From NCBI GenBank assembly GCA_913060495.1, contig CAJXRP010000010.1, forward strand, positions 1 to 64,000: 64,000 nucleotides of DNA. Direction: 5' to 3'. The notes under the pieces were generated by a model. That model did not search any database, was not told the DNA's origin, and was given only the letters and a program-made list of their open reading frames with translations. Below, piece by piece: positions 1 through 8,256 of this stretch. Position numbers and translations under genes: made by a program. The stretch is from an uncultured Gammaproteobacteria bacterium (GTDB lineage Bacteria > Pseudomonadota > Gammaproteobacteria > Pseudomonadales > Pseudohongiellaceae). Every line of letters begins with the position of its first letter. Within the stretch, counting starts at the first letter, position 1.

Positions 1-344
1 ACATAACATTTGTATATGTAGCTAGCGCGGTATTTTTCGGCGCTTTGGCCTCAGTGTACCTGCCAACTCTTTCTTTTCAACCAAATAGTTCAGAAAGGGA
101 CTTTTCGTTGGTATTTGATATGGAGGGTCACTGGTATTTTTGCTAGGGAGGTTCTCTGTATATCAATTTCGGGTTTCTCTGTATGTGCTGTGTTGGTGTG
201 TACATGCCTCTGATCTGCTTAGTTTTTTGTCTAGGTTGTTGCGTCAAATAGAGCCGAAATTGCGCTTTTGGCGAGAAGTACGCATTCCTGGAATCCTTCA
301 ACTACTCTTATTTAGTGTGGTGATCTAAGTAGCAGGGGCGGGGG
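1..344. other. Non-coding region upstream of intI; expected attI position
   Basis: This stretch has no gene I can support. In known integrons the attI site lies just upstream of intI and the cassette array runs away from it, so attI and the first cassettes would be here or to the left of the window. I looked for attC-type core sites (RYYYAAC/GTTRRRY) and found no clear match. An imperfect inverted repeat around 69-100, with TTTC/GAAA-type arms around AACCAAATAGTT, is the only structured part and could be an integrase-binding site, but this is a guess. A 62-codon open frame at 140-328 has no recognisable domain or convincing start. Confidence 0.4.
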
Positions 345-1301
345 ATGGCTAGTCAATTTATCGAGGACGTTCGTGCGGATATTCGCATGCGAGGATATAG
401 CCTATCTACGGAGAAGACTTACCTGTTGTGGATAAGGCGCTTCATTCACTTTACGGGGAATGTACATCCATTGAATGTAGAGCTATCTCAGATTGGGGCT
501 TACCTTACTTATCTAGCTGTAGAGCGTAACGTTAGTGTTAACACGCAAAAGACAGCGCTGAATGCTATAGCTTATATGTTTGAGAAATACCTCAAGCGAA
601 AGATGGGGGATTTGGGGTTCAAACTAGCGAACAAACAGAGAGCCTTGCCCACGGTGCTTTCGGTCAAAGAAGTTCGTGCTGTGTTGGATGAACTAGAAGG
701 GCGTAACAAATTAATACTGCAGTTGCTTTACGGCAGCGGTCTTCGTGTCGGTGAATGTCTTCGTCTGCGAGTGCAGGATATCGATCTAGATCGGTTCGCT
801 CTTACTATCCACGATGGCAAGGGGAGGAAGGATCGCCAAACGTTGTTGAGCACCCAGCTTAAGAGCGTGTTGGAGTCGCAGATAAATTCTGGAATCGAAT
901 CTCAGCAGAAGGATAATCAGAGAGGTGTCGGTTGTTCAATGTCCCCCTCCTTGAGTCGGAAGTACCCTAGTGCTTTCAGGTCTGAGGCATGGGCGTATAT
1001 TTTTCCTTCTAGTAAGCTTTGCGCGCATCCACTAACTGGAGAGATCTGTCGTCATCATTTACATACTACCGTTGTTAGGAAGTTTATCGCTTTGGCGGTT
1101 AAGTCGGCGGGCTTGAAACAGAAGAGGGTGACGGCTCACACGTTTCGACATTCCTTCGCAACTCATATGCTTGCGAAAGGGGCGGATCTGAGGACCGTGC
1201 AGGAATTGCTAGGGCATAATGATGTGTCCACTACGCAGATTTATACCCATGTGCTGGGGCGACATTACGCTGGGACCAATAGCCCCCTCGATAGCATGTG
1301 A
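345..1301 (+). CDS. intI: Integron integrase (tyrosine recombinase IntI family)
   Basis: This is a site-specific tyrosine recombinase that would insert and excise gene cassettes at attI and attC sites. The N-terminal SAM-like core-binding domain covers about residues 1-95 and the catalytic domain the rest. The catalytic residues are visible: Arg134 in SGLRVGE, Lys159 in HDGKGRKD, His265 and Arg268 in HTFRHSFATH, His291 in LLGHNDV and Tyr300 in QIYTHVL. An extra patch at about residues 194-240 (GVGCSMSP, RKYPSAFR, HHLHTT) is the IntI-specific insertion that separates integron integrases from XerC/XerD. The length of 318 aa is normal for the family and the frame is intact. The ATG follows a GGGGCGGGGG purine run. 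It reads away from the left edge, so any cassettes should lie to the left. No LexA box was obvious. Confidence 0.93.
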   Translation: MASQFIEDVRADIRMRGYSLSTEKTYLLWIRRFIHFTGNVHPLNVELSQIGAYLTYLAVERNVSVNTQKTALNAIAYMFEKYLKRKMGDLGFKLANKQRALPTVLSVKEVRAVLDELEGRNKLILQLLYGSGLRVGECLRLRVQDIDLDRFALTIHDGKGRKDRQTLLSTQLKSVLESQINSGIESQQKDNQRGVGCSMSPSLSRKYPSAFRSEAWAYIFPSSKLCAHPLTGEICRHHLHTTVVRKFIALAVKSAGLKQKRVTAHTFRHSFATHMLAKGADLRTVQELLGHNDVSTTQIYTHVLGRHYAGTNSPLDSM

Positions 1302-1307
1302 GGGGGC
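1282..1307 (+). terminator. Hairpin overlapping the intI stop codon
   Basis: GCCCCCTC at 1282-1289 and GAGGGGGC at 1300-1307 form a perfect 8-bp GC-rich stem with a 10-nt loop that contains the last codons and stop of intI. There is no good U tract after it, so it may be a weak terminator or an RNA-stabilising hairpin rather than a classic intrinsic terminator. It is followed at 1328-1347 by four tandem copies of TTTGC. Confidence 0.4.
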
Positions 1308-1369
1308 ATTTGCTAATGAGTGTTTGGTTTGCTTTGCTTTGCTTTGCAGTGTGTTCTATTTATTGCTGA

Positions 1370-3058
1370 TCACTGGCAGCTAAAATTCTCCGCAACCCAA
1401 TTCTCTGGGCTGTTCTCTCCGCCAGCTGGTCCGCTGTATCGCGCCTGCTGCGGGAATGTACAAAGCAGTCTCTCATCGTCTACGTTGCCATCGGTGCTAT
1501 GGGTCGCAGTTAATGATTCTGGTGCTCTCCCGTTCTCAACCCAGTCGACTAGTGGTGCGAGTTTGTCCCAGTTGTTAGGACCGGGGCCGCCGCCGCAGTG
1601 ACCCATGCCGGGTGCTAGGAATAGTCGCGAGGAATCGTTGGCATCGTTAAAGCTACCTGCGAAGGTTGTATCTACCATGTCGTTGAAGTAGTTCACCGTT
1701 GCTGTAGCAACAGACAGTGCATCGCTGAGTCCGTGATAGACGATGAGTTTTCCGCCGCGGCTCTTCAGGAAGCTGGAAAGGTCGGGGTCGGTCGCGTCCA
1801 TTATGGAGCTCATCAGTTCGGCATCGCCATTGGTGAAGTCATCAACGCTGAAATCTATCCAGTGAAATTCCGGGTTCATGCCTTCTCGGCGCGGAGAGTA
1901 ATTCGGGTCGTTTAGATTGGGAATAGTCACGCCGGGGTCTTCTTCATAGAAGAGGTAGTTAACGTGGTCGCCGGCAGGTCCTCTTAGCATGCCGGGTGCC
2001 ATGTCGTTACTTTCACTAGGCACGAACAGGCCGATCCAATCCAGTTCCGATCCCTTTGTTTTGCCAGGATAGATGATGGTTCCATTGCTGTCGTAGGGGC
2101 CGCTGTAGAAGTCAGCGATGGTTTGTATTTGTGCTTGATTGAAGCACGCGCCTCCGTTCGCTGATGATGGGCACATGAAATCCGATAGGTCGGATCTAGG
2201 GTCGAAGTCGCAGGCCAGTGGATTGTTGAGGACTCCGTCGCGTATGCCGTCGTTGGCGTCGCACTTCTGCAGCACCGCGTCATTGAGTATGCGCACCAGT
2301 TCTACGCTGTCCCGTTGTCCGTCGCCATTGCTGTCTATGGCGAGATTGCCAGCAAAGTTGTCCTTGAACATGCGTTGCAGATTCCAGGTGCCCGCGGCAT
2401 TCATCGCCTGATAGTAGTTAACAGGCGCGCCGGCAACGATGCCGTCGAAGTCATTCGGGTAGCGCTGTGCTTCCATAAGACCCTGACGTCCGCCAGTGGA
2501 GCAGCCTTCGAAATAGGAATAGTCGGGAGTTCTATTATAGTAGCTGTTTACCAAAGTCTTGCCGGCCATCACCGTTAGGTGCACGGCGCGATAGCCGAAG
2601 TCGATCTCCGCCTGACGGTTGTTATAGCCGAAAGCTGATCCGGGTTCGGTGCCGCTATCGTGTCCCGTGTTGCTGTTCGTCACCGCATAGCCTTCGGCCA
2701 CTCTGTGATTGGCAAAGTCCAAATCGCCATCCTTGCCGCCATCGCCCCATTGTAGAAAGCGTCCGTTCCAATTGCCGATCAAAGGTAGCTGGGCGTGGAA
2801 GTGAATAGCGGGGGAGATGATGCCGCGCACGTAGCAATAGTCCGAGTCCGATTGATCGTTTTCTCTCACGCTGGCTTCAGTGATGGTAAGATTGCGTACC
2901 TGCTGCAGCGCTTCACATGCCCGGGTCTGCTCTAAGGTAGTTGTCTGAGCAATGCTGCCGTTGGGTAAGGCGGCTACACTAGCAATTAGGCACAGGGCGG
3001 ATAGGTAGCTGCGTTTTAAAGCGGTTAAAGAGGAATGGGACGTCTCGATCTTGGTCAT
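1370..3058 (-). CDS. Secreted tannase/feruloyl esterase family protein
   Basis: This belongs to the tannase and feruloyl esterase family (Pfam Tannase), alpha/beta hydrolases that cleave phenolic or other bulky esters. I chose the ATG at 3058 because AAGGTG lies just upstream and a signal peptide follows (hydrophobic run LSALCLIASVAALP, cleavage near SIAQ). The frame stays open to 3109, but that start has no signal-like sequence. The nucleophile Ser is in the elbow GCSTGGRQ at about residues 185-192, the acid is probably Asp in GLSDAL, and the His is in GMGHCGGG. The Cys before the Ser and the Cys after the His form the family's CS-D-HC disulfide signature. It is 562 aa, normal for the family, and probably periplasmic or extracellular. 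The substrate cannot be told from sequence. It faces intI tail to tail. Confidence 0.85.
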   Translation of the reverse strand: MTKIETSHSSLTALKRSYLSALCLIASVAALPNGSIAQTTTLEQTRACEALQQVRNLTITEASVRENDQSDSDYCYVRGIISPAIHFHAQLPLIGNWNGRFLQWGDGGKDGDLDFANHRVAEGYAVTNSNTGHDSGTEPGSAFGYNNRQAEIDFGYRAVHLTVMAGKTLVNSYYNRTPDYSYFEGCSTGGRQGLMEAQRYPNDFDGIVAGAPVNYYQAMNAAGTWNLQRMFKDNFAGNLAIDSNGDGQRDSVELVRILNDAVLQKCDANDGIRDGVLNNPLACDFDPRSDLSDFMCPSSANGGACFNQAQIQTIADFYSGPYDSNGTIIYPGKTKGSELDWIGLFVPSESNDMAPGMLRGPAGDHVNYLFYEEDPGVTIPNLNDPNYSPRREGMNPEFHWIDFSVDDFTNGDAELMSSIMDATDPDLSSFLKSRGGKLIVYHGLSDALSVATATVNYFNDMVDTTFAGSFNDANDSSRLFLAPGMGHCGGGPGPNNWDKLAPLVDWVENGRAPESLTATHSTDGNVDDERLLCTFPQQARYSGPAGGENSPENWVAENFSCQ

Positions 3059-3150
3059 GGCAACACCTTTCTTATTCTTAACTGAGCTGGGTAGATTGTT
3101 TTCGAACAATTATTCGACTCTACCATTTTAAGCACTGATGAGTAAAAGCT

Positions 3151-3828
3151 GTGTGTGGAAGATTTAATCTAATCGATAGTCCCGAGGTGCAGTGGCTCTG
3201 CCAGACTCTGGGCATAGAACTCTATGACGAGCATGAGAGTCGTGACATCGCGCCGGGTGGTAGCATTGCGATAGTTCATGAGCGCGGCGGAGAAAGAGTC
3301 GTCTCTAACGCCACATGGTGGCTGTTTCTGGACAATGAGACGCTGAAGCCCAACTACAAATACGCCAGTTTTAACTCCCGCTCAGACAAACTCTCTAGCA
3401 AGCGCGCCATCGCTTATACACCGTTTCGAGAGTCGAGATGCCTGATCCCCGCTAGCGCCTTCGTAGAAGGCTTGGGTGATAAGAAGACTTATCACAAGAT
3501 CGAGTTAGAAGGTTCAGCTATCGCATTCGGTGGCTTGTTTAAAGAGTATCTAAATAGAGAAAGTGGCGAGGTCGTCTATTCCGCGTCGATCATAACTCTG
3601 CCTCCCCTGACTCCGCAGTGGGACGAGATTCATCCTAAGTCACTGCCGTTGATGATAGATTTCGAAGATGAAGACCTAGTCTCAAGATGGCTGGATCCAA
3701 CTAATCGCGATGTTGAACAGTTCGAGGCCTTGTTGGAGCCGACAGTTTTGAAACCAATGAAGGTAACAAAAATCGACAAGCCAAGCCGCTGGAATCCAAT
3801 TGAAGAAAGCTTCATGATTGTGAAGTAA
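3151..3828 (+). CDS. yedK: SRAP-domain abasic-site DNA-protein crosslink protein (YedK/HMCES family)
   Basis: SRAP proteins protect abasic sites in single-stranded DNA by forming a stable thiazolidine crosslink through the amino group and thiol of Cys2. The GTG start is fixed by this chemistry, since the protein must begin Met-Cys-Gly-Arg so that Met removal exposes Cys2. The other active-site residues are visible: Asn75 in FNSRSDK, Glu106 in ASAFVEG and His161 in IHPKSLP. These line up with Cys2, Asn75, Glu105 and His160 of E. coli YedK. It is 225 aa, full length and cytoplasmic. In other bacteria these genes are often linked to SOS genes, but here the neighbours are a tannase-family gene and fghA. 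Confidence 0.9.
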   Translation: MCGRFNLIDSPEVQWLCQTLGIELYDEHESRDIAPGGSIAIVHERGGERVVSNATWWLFLDNETLKPNYKYASFNSRSDKLSSKRAIAYTPFRESRCLIPASAFVEGLGDKKTYHKIELEGSAIAFGGLFKEYLNRESGEVVYSASIITLPPLTPQWDEIHPKSLPLMIDFEDEDLVSRWLDPTNRDVEQFEALLEPTVLKPMKVTKIDKPSRWNPIEESFMIVK

Positions 3829-3867
3829 TCAAAATTTAAGTTTGTATAGAGAAGTCGAGTTAACCCT

Positions 3868-4713
3868 ATGGAAAGTATTGCAAGCAACAAGATGTTCGGT
3901 GGTGAGCAACGCCGCTATAAACACAGGTCACAAACGCTGTCCTGCGACATGCATTTTTCGATCTACCTTCCGCCGCAGGCGAGTGAAGGGCCTGTGCCTG
4001 TTTTGTATTGGTTGTCGGGTTTAACGGGGACTGATGAAAATTTTGTGATCAAGGCTGGCGCACAGCGTGTCGCTTCCGAGCTTGGGCTCGCCATCGTTAT
4101 GGGTGATACCAGCCCAAGAGGTGAAGACGTTCCCGACGACCCAGAACAAGCCTATGACTTTGGCCTCGGCGCCGGTTTCTATCTCAACGCTACCGAGGCT
4201 CCGTGGAACAAGCACTATAGAATGTACGACTACGTCACGCAGGAGCTGCCGGCTCTGATCAATGACAACTTTCCGGTAGACTCAGCGCGGCAATCAATAT
4301 TGGGTCATTCTATGGGTGGTCACGGCGCATTGAGTATTGCGCTAAAGAATCCGGATAAATACAAATCTGTTTCCGCGTTCGCGCCGATAGTCTCTCCTAT
4401 CAATTGTCCTTGGGGTCTCAAAGCCTTTAGTAAATACCTAGGCGACGACATTTCGACCTGGCAAGAATATGACTCTGCATCCTTAGTCGCGAAAGCAACA
4501 ACACATCTACCGATGTTGATAGATCAAGGTACAAGCGATGAGTTTCTAGAGAATCAACTCAAGCCCGAGCTGTTTCTAGCCGCCGCTGAGAAGGCAGGCT
4601 ACCCATTACAGTTCATTGAGCGCGAAGGCTATGACCACAGCTACTTCTTTATCGCGAGTTTTATAGAAGAGCATCTACGTTTTCACGAAAAGATTCTACG
4701 AGCAGCGTCCTGA
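3868..4713 (+). CDS. fghA: S-formylglutathione hydrolase
   Basis: This hydrolyses S-formylglutathione to formate and glutathione, the last step of glutathione-dependent formaldehyde detoxification in the cytoplasm. It is an esterase-D-type alpha/beta hydrolase. The nucleophile is Ser148 in GHSMGGHG, the acid Asp is in the DQGTSDEF segment, and the His is in GYDHSYFF. The family motif WLSGLTGTDENF is present near residues 48-60. The length of 281 aa is normal. The partner gene for S-(hydroxymethyl)glutathione dehydrogenase is not adjacent and not in this window, so the pathway must be completed elsewhere. Confidence 0.93.
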   Translation: MESIASNKMFGGEQRRYKHRSQTLSCDMHFSIYLPPQASEGPVPVLYWLSGLTGTDENFVIKAGAQRVASELGLAIVMGDTSPRGEDVPDDPEQAYDFGLGAGFYLNATEAPWNKHYRMYDYVTQELPALINDNFPVDSARQSILGHSMGGHGALSIALKNPDKYKSVSAFAPIVSPINCPWGLKAFSKYLGDDISTWQEYDSASLVAKATTHLPMLIDQGTSDEFLENQLKPELFLAAAEKAGYPLQFIEREGYDHSYFFIASFIEEHLRFHEKILRAAS

Positions 4714-4726
4714 GAAAAGAATAGGC

Positions 4727-6157
4727 CTAGATCGCCAGCCAGATAATTAGTCCGCAGGCGCAAGCGGTGAGCTGGCTGCGGCGGTCTGTTATGGCGAACA
4801 ACACCGGGTCTTCGTCTAACTCTCCACGCCGCGCTAGCGCCCAGATACGCCACAGCAAGTACAGAAGAAGCGGGCAGATAGTCCACAGCAGCAAGGGGTT
4901 GCTGTATAGCTGTGTTGTTGCTGGCGCATTGATGTAAAACGCAAATACTGTAACGGCAATTAGGCTAGAGCCGCCGCCTATGCTGGCTAAAGTCTGCAGA
5001 TTCTCCACGCCGTAACCCCTCCCTTCGATGGAAGACTTGCCCTGATTCTGTAGGTTCAGAAATTCCGTGTAGCGCTTCACCATCGCCAGCCCAAGAAATA
5101 GGAAGAACGAGAAGGCGAGCAGATAGTAGGTGGTGACCACCGAGATAGCCGCCGAACCTGCGATGATTCTCCACGTATAGAGAGACGCGAGGGTCAGCAC
5201 GTCTATCAGGAATAGACTCTTCAGCAGCAAACTATACAGCGTCGTCATCAGCCAATAGGTCAGCAAGACCAGAATGAATTCGGAAGGCAGCCACAAGGCA
5301 ATAAGGAATCCGAGAGCGAGCAGCAGCGGCGCGCCCAGATAGCCATAGATCAAAGACAGATCGCCAGAGGCGAAGGGTCGCTGTTTCTTTGACTGATGTT
5401 GTCGGTCGCTGTTTAGGTCGAGCATATCATTCAGCAGGTACACGCTGGACGCGACTAAACTAAAACTTAGGAAGGCGACACAAGCCTGCAACAGTAGGTT
5501 CGGTTGATTCAGTTGGTGAGAAAGAATCAGCGGAAGGAAGATCAGCGCATTCTTTAGCCATTGGTGGGGACGTATAGCCTGCCAGAATTTTTTCAACGTC
5601 GACTGCGGCTCGTCGAAGTGCAGAATGTTCTCGCTATCGTGTTGCAGGCTTGCAGCGAGAGACTTCTTGCAGTTGACGAGAATGACCTCGCTGGCCTCCA
5701 ACCATACAGCGATATCGGCTTTCGAATTTCCCGCGTAAACGAACCCACCTGCTGGGTCTAACTGCAGTATCCTAGTAACCTTGTTCTTCGACTTTAGATT
5801 GTGATCTTCGTCGCTACCCATGGCATCGATGAATAGTCCCAGGTGATCGCTCACCTGTCTAACTGGCAATTGGCTAGATGCCGAGATAAGTACGATGTTG
5901 CGACCGAGTTCCACTTCTTCTTTTAGATAGGCATGAAACTCCGTGTTAAGCGGCAATAACTCTACAGGGATGTGAACGCGTTTCGATAGTTCATGTTTCA
6001 GATTCGCCTTTCCCTTGAGTAACCAAACTGGAATCAACAGCGCTAGGAAAATGTTTTTCTTAAGCAGTAATAGGATCGACTCGAACAGCAGGTCCGTCTT
6101 GATGACGGTGCCATCGAGATCGACATACAGTGTTGCTTGGGAGAGTGAATTTGACAC
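4727..6157 (-). CDS. HAD phosphatase-UbiA prenyltransferase fusion, DPPR synthase-like
   Basis: This is a two-domain protein. Residues 1 to about 185 are a HAD-superfamily phosphatase with the nucleophile motif YVDLDGTVIK (Asp13, Asp15). Residues from about 190 are a polytopic UbiA-family transferase beginning with RPHQWLKN and carrying the NDxxDxxxD motif (Asn243, Asp244, Asp247, Asp251) and VKRYTEF. These features resemble mycobacterial decaprenyl-phosphate phosphoribosyltransferase (Rv3806c) more than UbiA or MenA. The inferred reactions are transfer of phosphoribose from PRPP to polyprenyl phosphate, then removal of the 5-phosphate by the HAD domain. It is the last gene of the minus-strand operon that starts at 8655, next to DprE2- and DprE1-like genes, which strongly supports this role. 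The specific substrate is not proved by sequence. Confidence 0.82.
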   Translation of the reverse strand: MSNSLSQATLYVDLDGTVIKTDLLFESILLLLKKNIFLALLIPVWLLKGKANLKHELSKRVHIPVELLPLNTEFHAYLKEEVELGRNIVLISASSQLPVRQVSDHLGLFIDAMGSDEDHNLKSKNKVTRILQLDPAGGFVYAGNSKADIAVWLEASEVILVNCKKSLAASLQHDSENILHFDEPQSTLKKFWQAIRPHQWLKNALIFLPLILSHQLNQPNLLLQACVAFLSFSLVASSVYLLNDMLDLNSDRQHQSKKQRPFASGDLSLIYGYLGAPLLLALGFLIALWLPSEFILVLLTYWLMTTLYSLLLKSLFLIDVLTLASLYTWRIIAGSAAISVVTTYYLLAFSFFLFLGLAMVKRYTEFLNLQNQGKSSIEGRGYGVENLQTLASIGGGSSLIAVTVFAFYINAPATTQLYSNPLLLWTICPLLLYLLWRIWALARRGELDEDPVLFAITDRRSQLTACACGLIIWLAI

Positions 6158-6180
6158 GTTGGGCCTGAGTGCTTCTCTAT

Positions 6181-6915
6181 TTAGAATTTTAGTCGCTTGA
6201 AAACGAACTCAGGGATTACGCCAACCACAAACATAATAATTCGCCAGTAGCCTGGTGCGTAGACGGTGTGACTGCCGCGCCGAATACTTTTTACTATTTT
6301 CTCTGCGACGCGTTCCGGGCTAGACCACAATGGACCTTTTGGAAACTGCGCGGTCATTGGCGAATCCACAAGGCCGGGTCGTATATCAACTATATGTATG
6401 TTGTACGGCAATAGTTTGCCCCGCAGACCCTGCAGATAGGTTGAAACAAGCGACTTCGCGGCGCCGTAGACGAAGTTAGGCTGCCGGCCCCTGTCACCTG
6501 CAACGGAGGTTATGACGGCGATAGTTCCTTGCTGTTGTTCAATGAACTTAGGAGCGAGCTCGGTTAGCAAAGAGATCACGCTAATTCCATTTGTGTTTAT
6601 TTCTTTCTGTGCTTGCTTGAAGTTTTTCTCGACCTTGTCTTGGTCCGGTAGCGAGCCATGGCAAATGAGTGCTATGTCGACGCCGCCTAGTTCAGTGAAC
6701 GCGGCGTCTAGGATTTTTTCATGTTCCTTAAATTTGTTGAGATCAAGTACGCTGTGGCTTACCTTTGAGGCGCCGCGCACAGTTAAGTCGCTGGCGAGCA
6801 ACTCTAGCTGGTCTTCTCTGCGTGCGATCAGATGCAAGGAGCAACCTTGCTCTGCGTAGTTTCTGGCGGCAGCCTTCGCTATTGCCGATGTCGCTCCAAT
6901 GATAAGAACCTTCAT
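6181..6915 (-). CDS. SDR-family oxidoreductase, DprE2-like
   Basis: A short-chain dehydrogenase/reductase with the N-terminal cofactor motif GATSAIAKA and catalytic YGAAKS (Tyr-x-x-x-Lys). By analogy with mycobacterial DprE2 it would reduce polyprenylphosphoryl-2-keto-ribose to polyprenylphosphoryl-arabinose using a nicotinamide cofactor. The start at 6915 is set by an ATGA overlap with the stop of the preceding DprE1-like gene, implying translational coupling. The frame is open 14 codons further upstream but lies within the other gene. A hydrophobic stretch near the C terminus (IIMFVVGVIPEFVF) may associate it with the inner membrane, as in DprE2 homologues. It is 244 aa. Confidence 0.85.
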   Translation of the reverse strand: MKVLIIGATSAIAKAAARNYAEQGCSLHLIARREDQLELLASDLTVRGASKVSHSVLDLNKFKEHEKILDAAFTELGGVDIALICHGSLPDQDKVEKNFKQAQKEINTNGISVISLLTELAPKFIEQQQGTIAVITSVAGDRGRQPNFVYGAAKSLVSTYLQGLRGKLLPYNIHIVDIRPGLVDSPMTAQFPKGPLWSSPERVAEKIVKSIRRGSHTVYAPGYWRIIMFVVGVIPEFVFKRLKF

Positions 6916-8237
6916 GGCGTCAATCCCAGTCTGTTTGATTGTAGCGACGTAAAACAATTGTCTGGATCATATTTTTTCTTGATGGCCATAAACCTTTCCC
7001 AATTTGGATAACTCGCCTTAAACACTTCCTCACTCATGCGAGCATCTTTGGCGAGATAGAGTCTACCATCGTGGGCTAGTACGATCCGATCCAATTCCTC
7101 TAGTAGCGCGAACAGGGCGGCTTCATTCTTGAAGTCTAGAGTCAGCGTATACCCTGATTCGGGGAAAGACAGTAGGTTCTCGTTTGCCTCGCCGAATTTT
7201 TTTAGGACTGTTAGAAAGGAGCCCTTACCGTTCTCAGAGGCTTTCTCTAGAACAGATGTTATACCTTCAAATGCACTCTCGCTTGGCATGACAAACTGAT
7301 ACTGCAGAAAACCGTTCGACCCATATAGACGATTCCAATTCGCGATGCCATCGAGGGGAAAGAAATAGTCATCGCAGCTTAAAGTAGCGCTGCTCTTCTT
7401 TCTTTTCTGCAGAGCAAAGTAGCTCGAATTAAAAACGGACATTGTCGTCTTGTTGAGAAGAAATGATGGCGTGGAAAAGGGAACGCCTAGGCCTGACCGC
7501 TCTCGATACATCGTGTCAGTTTTCCTGTTCTTGGCTGCGGCGTGATCACCTAAGTACAGAACAGAGCGTCCTAGATTCTTGCCTGTAGCCAGACAGTCCA
7601 GCCAAGCAACTGAGTATTTGCTGTCTGCATTCTCTTCTATGTGTTCGAAACATTCCTTCAGGTTTCTGGCTACGACGCTTTTCTGATTAATGTAGCTACT
7701 AGGAATAGAGGCGAGGGACAGACAGGCCTCGACGATGACGCCAGTGAGTCCCATGCCTCCGCAGGTCGCCCGAAACAACTCAACATTCTCTTGCTCGCTA
7801 CAGCTCATCAACTCTCCCGATGCAAGCACAATGCTTATCTGCTTCACGTGTGCGCAGAAACTACCGTCTAGGTGGTGATTCTTGCCGTGGACGTCGGCTG
7901 CAATGGCGCCGCCTACACTTACGGCTTTTGTTCCAGGTAGCACAGGGAGAAAGAGGCTGCGAGGGATGCAGACTTTGAGTATGTCCCCCAGCGTTACGCC
8001 GGAGCCGCAGCGAAGAGTTTGCTGTTGTTCATCGAGTTCGAGGAAGTTATCTAAAAACCGGCTGCTGACTAATTGCTCAGACAGCGCGCTATCACCATAG
8101 CTGCGCCCGGAGCCGCGACCAATGCACGAGGCTGACTTCTTCTGGGACGAGACAAATTTCTGCAGAGCTTGCGAATCCGCAGGCTGAATTAATTCTGCTG
8201 TCGTCTTGGGGTAACGCCCCCAGCCCATGACTTCCAT
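6912..8237 (-). CDS. FAD-dependent oxidase, DprE1-like
   Basis: A vanillyl-alcohol-oxidase-type flavoprotein with a PCMH FAD domain in the N-terminal half (GRGSGRSYGD, PVLPGTKAVSVGGAIAAD, VHGKNHH). It resembles mycobacterial DprE1, which oxidises the 2-hydroxyl of decaprenylphosphoryl-ribose. The C-terminal part keeps the FLQYQFV motif and the Lys of LYLAKDAR (residue 397), equivalent to the essential Lys418 of M. tuberculosis DprE1. The position matching Cys387, the residue hit by benzothiazinones, appears to be Thr366 here. I chose ATG 8237, with AGGA about 10 nt upstream and 19 nt between it and the GtrA stop codon. The frame is open to 8291, but that start would lie inside the GtrA gene. 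Confidence 0.85.
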   Translation of the reverse strand: MEVMGWGRYPKTTAELIQPADSQALQKFVSSQKKSASCIGRGSGRSYGDSALSEQLVSSRFLDNFLELDEQQQTLRCGSGVTLGDILKVCIPRSLFLPVLPGTKAVSVGGAIAADVHGKNHHLDGSFCAHVKQISIVLASGELMSCSEQENVELFRATCGGMGLTGVIVEACLSLASIPSSYINQKSVVARNLKECFEHIEENADSKYSVAWLDCLATGKNLGRSVLYLGDHAAAKNRKTDTMYRERSGLGVPFSTPSFLLNKTTMSVFNSSYFALQKRKKSSATLSCDDYFFPLDGIANWNRLYGSNGFLQYQFVMPSESAFEGITSVLEKASENGKGSFLTVLKKFGEANENLLSFPESGYTLTLDFKNEAALFALLEELDRIVLAHDGRLYLAKDARMSEEVFKASYPNWERFMAIKKKYDPDNCFTSLQSNRLGLTP

Positions 8238-8256
8238 TAAACTGATCCTGTAGCCC

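Noticed and set aside
140-328. 62-codon open frame upstream of intI
   Set aside because: No ribosome-binding site, domain or conserved pattern; it lies where attI is expected.
1328-1347. Four tandem TTTGC units
   Set aside because: Too short to call a meaningful repeat or phase-variable tract; it lies outside coding sequence.
1320-1601. 93-codon plus-strand open frame after intI
   Set aside because: It is largely antisense to the well-supported tannase-family gene and its peptide is low-complexity.
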